Shown here: positions 14,004 through 15,461 of the stretch, one piece after another
Layout: each line of letters starts with the position of its first letter
Position numbering within the stretch: the stretch's first letter is position 1
Assembly (NCBI GenBank): GCA_036265535.1
Contig: DATAOV010000044.1
Location: 1 to 15,461, forward strand
Direction: 5' to 3'
DNA from: AC-32 sp036265535
GTDB lineage: Bacteria > Actinomycetota > Thermoleophilia > Gaiellales > Gaiellaceae
DNA length: 15,461 nt
Notes under the pieces: model-generated
Told to the model about the DNA's origin: nothing
The model's database searches: none
The model's input: the letters and a program-made list of their open reading frames with translations, nothing else
Made by a program: the position numbers and the translations under genes

Positions 14004-14473
14004 GTGCAAGCGCTTTCGATCTACCGCTACTGAGTCGCGCTCCTGTTCCTCGCCGTCATCGTCCAGATCGGCGCGGCGGCCTACGGGCGGCTTCTACTCA
14101 GCGGAGAAGCTGGGCGACCAAACGGGTTCTTCGGACGAGAGCAAGTCGATCACGGAAAAGCTGTTCGACCATGGCTTCGGCTTTCACGTCGGCTTCGGCT
14201 ACATGATCTTCCTCGGCGACCTCGTCCTCCTGCTGCTCGCCCTTGCGGCACGGCTCGGCAAGAGGCGCGTCATCTTCGCGCTGGCCGTTCCGGTTGCGGT
14301 AGCGGTCCAGATCGTCCTCGCCTGGGCGAGCGAAATCGGTGTCGGGAATCGGCTTCCTGCATGGAATCAACGCCTTCGTCATCTTCGGGCTGACGGGTTC
14401 GCTGGTCGGACAGGCTTGGTGGGGGACCCGAAAGCCCGCGTCGACCGTTGCGCCGACGACGCCTCCCGCCTAG
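14004..14473 (+). pseudogene. Decayed four-helix membrane protein gene (DUF6220-like)
   Basis: A reading frame opens at GTG 14004 after GAGGTGA (13994-14000), encodes VQALSIYRY, and hits TGA at 14031-14033. It then continues as VALLFLAVIVQIGAAAYG. Near 14085-14089 a +1 shift moves to the next frame (GFYSAEKLGDQTG through QIVLAWASEIG). Near 14343-14345 a second +1 shift moves to the third frame (IGFLHGINAFVIFGLTGSL onward), ending at TAG 14471. Joined, these give about 155 codons with four hydrophobic helices and a LHGINAFVIFGL motif in TM4 resembling DUF6220-type small membrane proteins; that family name is from memory. One stop plus two shifts points to a pseudogene; clustered sequencing errors are the alternative. 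Its function is unknown to me. Confidence 0.7.
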
Positions 14474-14480
14474 GCGCGAG

Positions 14481-14486
14481 TAGCAT
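14481..14486 (+). promoter_or_regulatory. Possible -10 box of the reductase gene
   Basis: TAGCAT matches TAnnnT and lies 9 nt before the GTG at 14496. It would give a leader of about three bases. No Shine-Dalgarno sequence is visible before that GTG, but no good -35 is visible either, so the call is weak. Confidence 0.2.
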
Positions 14487-14495
14487 TTCGGCGCC

Positions 14496-15461
14496 GTGAG
14501 CGAGAACGGCGTTGCCGACATCACTATCCTCGGGGCCGGCCCGACCGGTCTTGCGGCCGCGTACTACGCGGGCCACCGCGACGCCTCGGTCCGGATCATC
14601 GAGAGCCTCGAGCAGCTCGGCGGCCAGGTGGCGGCCGTCTACCCGGAGAAGCACGTCTACGACGTCGCCGGGCACCCGAAGATCCTCGGCACGAAGCTGA
14701 TCGAGCTCTGTGCCGACCAGGGCCTCCAGTACGAGCCCGAGGTTCTCCTGGGCGAGGAGGTGCAGACGCTGGAGCGGCTCAGCCTGAACGGCGAGGAGCT
14801 GCTCGCGATCGGCACCGACAAGGGCGGCCCGTACGTCTCGCGGGCGCTGATCATCACGGCCGGGCACGGCGCCTTCGAGCCGCGCAAGCTCGGGATCGAG
14901 GGGATCGACGAGTGGGAGGAGAAGGGCGTCCACTACTTCGTGCGCGAGAAGGACGTCTTTCGAGATCGCACCTGCGTGATCGTCGGAGGTGGAGACTCGG
15001 CGCTCGACTGGACCCTCGGCCTGCAGGACACGGCGCGCCCCCCGATCGCGCTCGTGCACCGACGCGACAACTTCCGTGCGCTCGAATCGTCGGTGAACGA
15101 GGCTCGTTCGCTGGAAGGGGAGGGCCGGGTGCGGATCTTCACGCCGTGCGAGGTGCGTGAGATCCACGGCGACGGCACCATCCAGGCGGTCTCGATCGAG
15201 AACACGAAGACGGGCGAGGTCGAGCAGGTCGAGTGCCAGGCGCTGATCACGCTGCTCGGGTTCCACTCGCACCTGGGGGCGATCGCCGACTGGGGTCTCG
15301 AACTGGAGGGCAAGCGCCAGATCAAGATCGACCCGACGACCTGCGAGACGACCCTGCCGGGCGTGTACGCCGCCGGGGACGTCGCCGGCTATCCGGGCAA
15401 GATCACCTTGATCACGATCGGCATGGGCGAGGCCGCGATCGCGGCGAACAACGCCGTCGCG
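14496..15461 (+). CDS. Type 2 ferredoxin/flavodoxin-NADP+ reductase (partial, 3' end beyond window)
   Basis: Thioredoxin-reductase-like flavoprotein that transfers electrons between NADPH and ferredoxin in the cytoplasm. 322 codons are present; the family is usually about 330-350 aa, so only a short C-terminus is missing. FAD motif GAGPTG at 13-18 (ILGAGPTGLAAAYYAG); SLEQLGGQVAAVYPEKHVYD at 37-56, typical of YumC-type reductases; NADP motif GGGDSA at 164-169; HRRDNFRA at 188-195; second FAD motif GVYAAGDVAGYPGKITLI from 289. The redox CxxC of true thioredoxin reductases is absent from the NADP domain, which separates the two families. GTG 14496 was chosen because it places the FAD loop at the normal distance from the N-terminus; a ribosome site is not evident. 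Confidence 0.93.
   Translation, partial: MSENGVADITILGAGPTGLAAAYYAGHRDASVRIIESLEQLGGQVAAVYPEKHVYDVAGHPKILGTKLIELCADQGLQYEPEVLLGEEVQTLERLSLNGEELLAIGTDKGGPYVSRALIITAGHGAFEPRKLGIEGIDEWEEKGVHYFVREKDVFRDRTCVIVGGGDSALDWTLGLQDTARPPIALVHRRDNFRALESSVNEARSLEGEGRVRIFTPCEVREIHGDGTIQAVSIENTKTGEVEQVECQALITLLGFHSHLGAIADWGLELEGKRQIKIDPTTCETTLPGVYAAGDVAGYPGKITLITIGMGEAAIAANNAVA

Noticed and set aside
14379..15272. Minus-strand 297-codon frame opposite the reductase
   Set aside because: It lies antisense to a protein with intact FAD and NADP motifs; its own translation shows only charged, leucine-rich shadow sequence.
14496..15461. Thioredoxin reductase
   Set aside because: Same fold, but the CxxC redox pair of the NADP domain is missing and the N-terminal signature is that of type 2 ferredoxin-NADP+ reductases.

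Overview
The window is very G+C-rich, tightly packed DNA from a high-GC bacterium, most likely an actinobacterium. A soil Thermoleophilia-type lineage is my guess; that is inference from composition, heavy GTG start use, TAnnnT-type -10 boxes and gene content, not a database match. Nearly the whole window is one operon for the proton-pumping NADH:quinone oxidoreductase (respiratory complex I). It is read on the minus strand in the canonical order nuoA-B-C-D-E-F-G-H-I-J-K-L-M-N. nuoA begins near 13374 and nuoN runs off the left edge at base 1 with about half of it present.

Functionally, nuoE-F-G (6561-10529) make the NADH dehydrogenase module, with FMN and most of the Fe-S clusters. nuoB-C-D and nuoI make the connecting arm that carries electrons to quinone. 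nuoA, H, J, K, L, M and N make the membrane arm. Genes are joined by 1-8 base stop/start overlaps at ten of the thirteen junctions. There are only two real spacers: 97 bp between nuoA and nuoB, and 76 bp between nuoH and nuoI. Both carry strong inverted repeats. By my reading the starts are 8 GTG, 5 ATG and one probable CTG (nuoC).

Right of nuoA is a 169-bp divergent promoter region (13375-13543). Then, on the plus strand, come an A-type Fe-S cluster carrier (13544-13948), a decayed four-helix membrane protein gene with one stop and two frameshifts (14004-14473), and a type 2 ferredoxin-NADP+ reductase cut by the right edge (14496-15461). The carrier could plausibly supply clusters to the very Fe-S-rich complex transcribed away from it, but that link is inference.

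I found no mobile element, CRISPR array, tRNA, rRNA or unknown multigene system. The most notable points are: loss of the conserved TM5 glutamate in NuoL (Gly147) while the other checked antiporter-like charges are kept; a probable CTG start for nuoC; a perfect 13-bp hairpin between nuoH and nuoI; a structured nuoA-nuoB spacer; the pseudogene; and candidate near-leaderless promoters for the two intact plus-strand genes.
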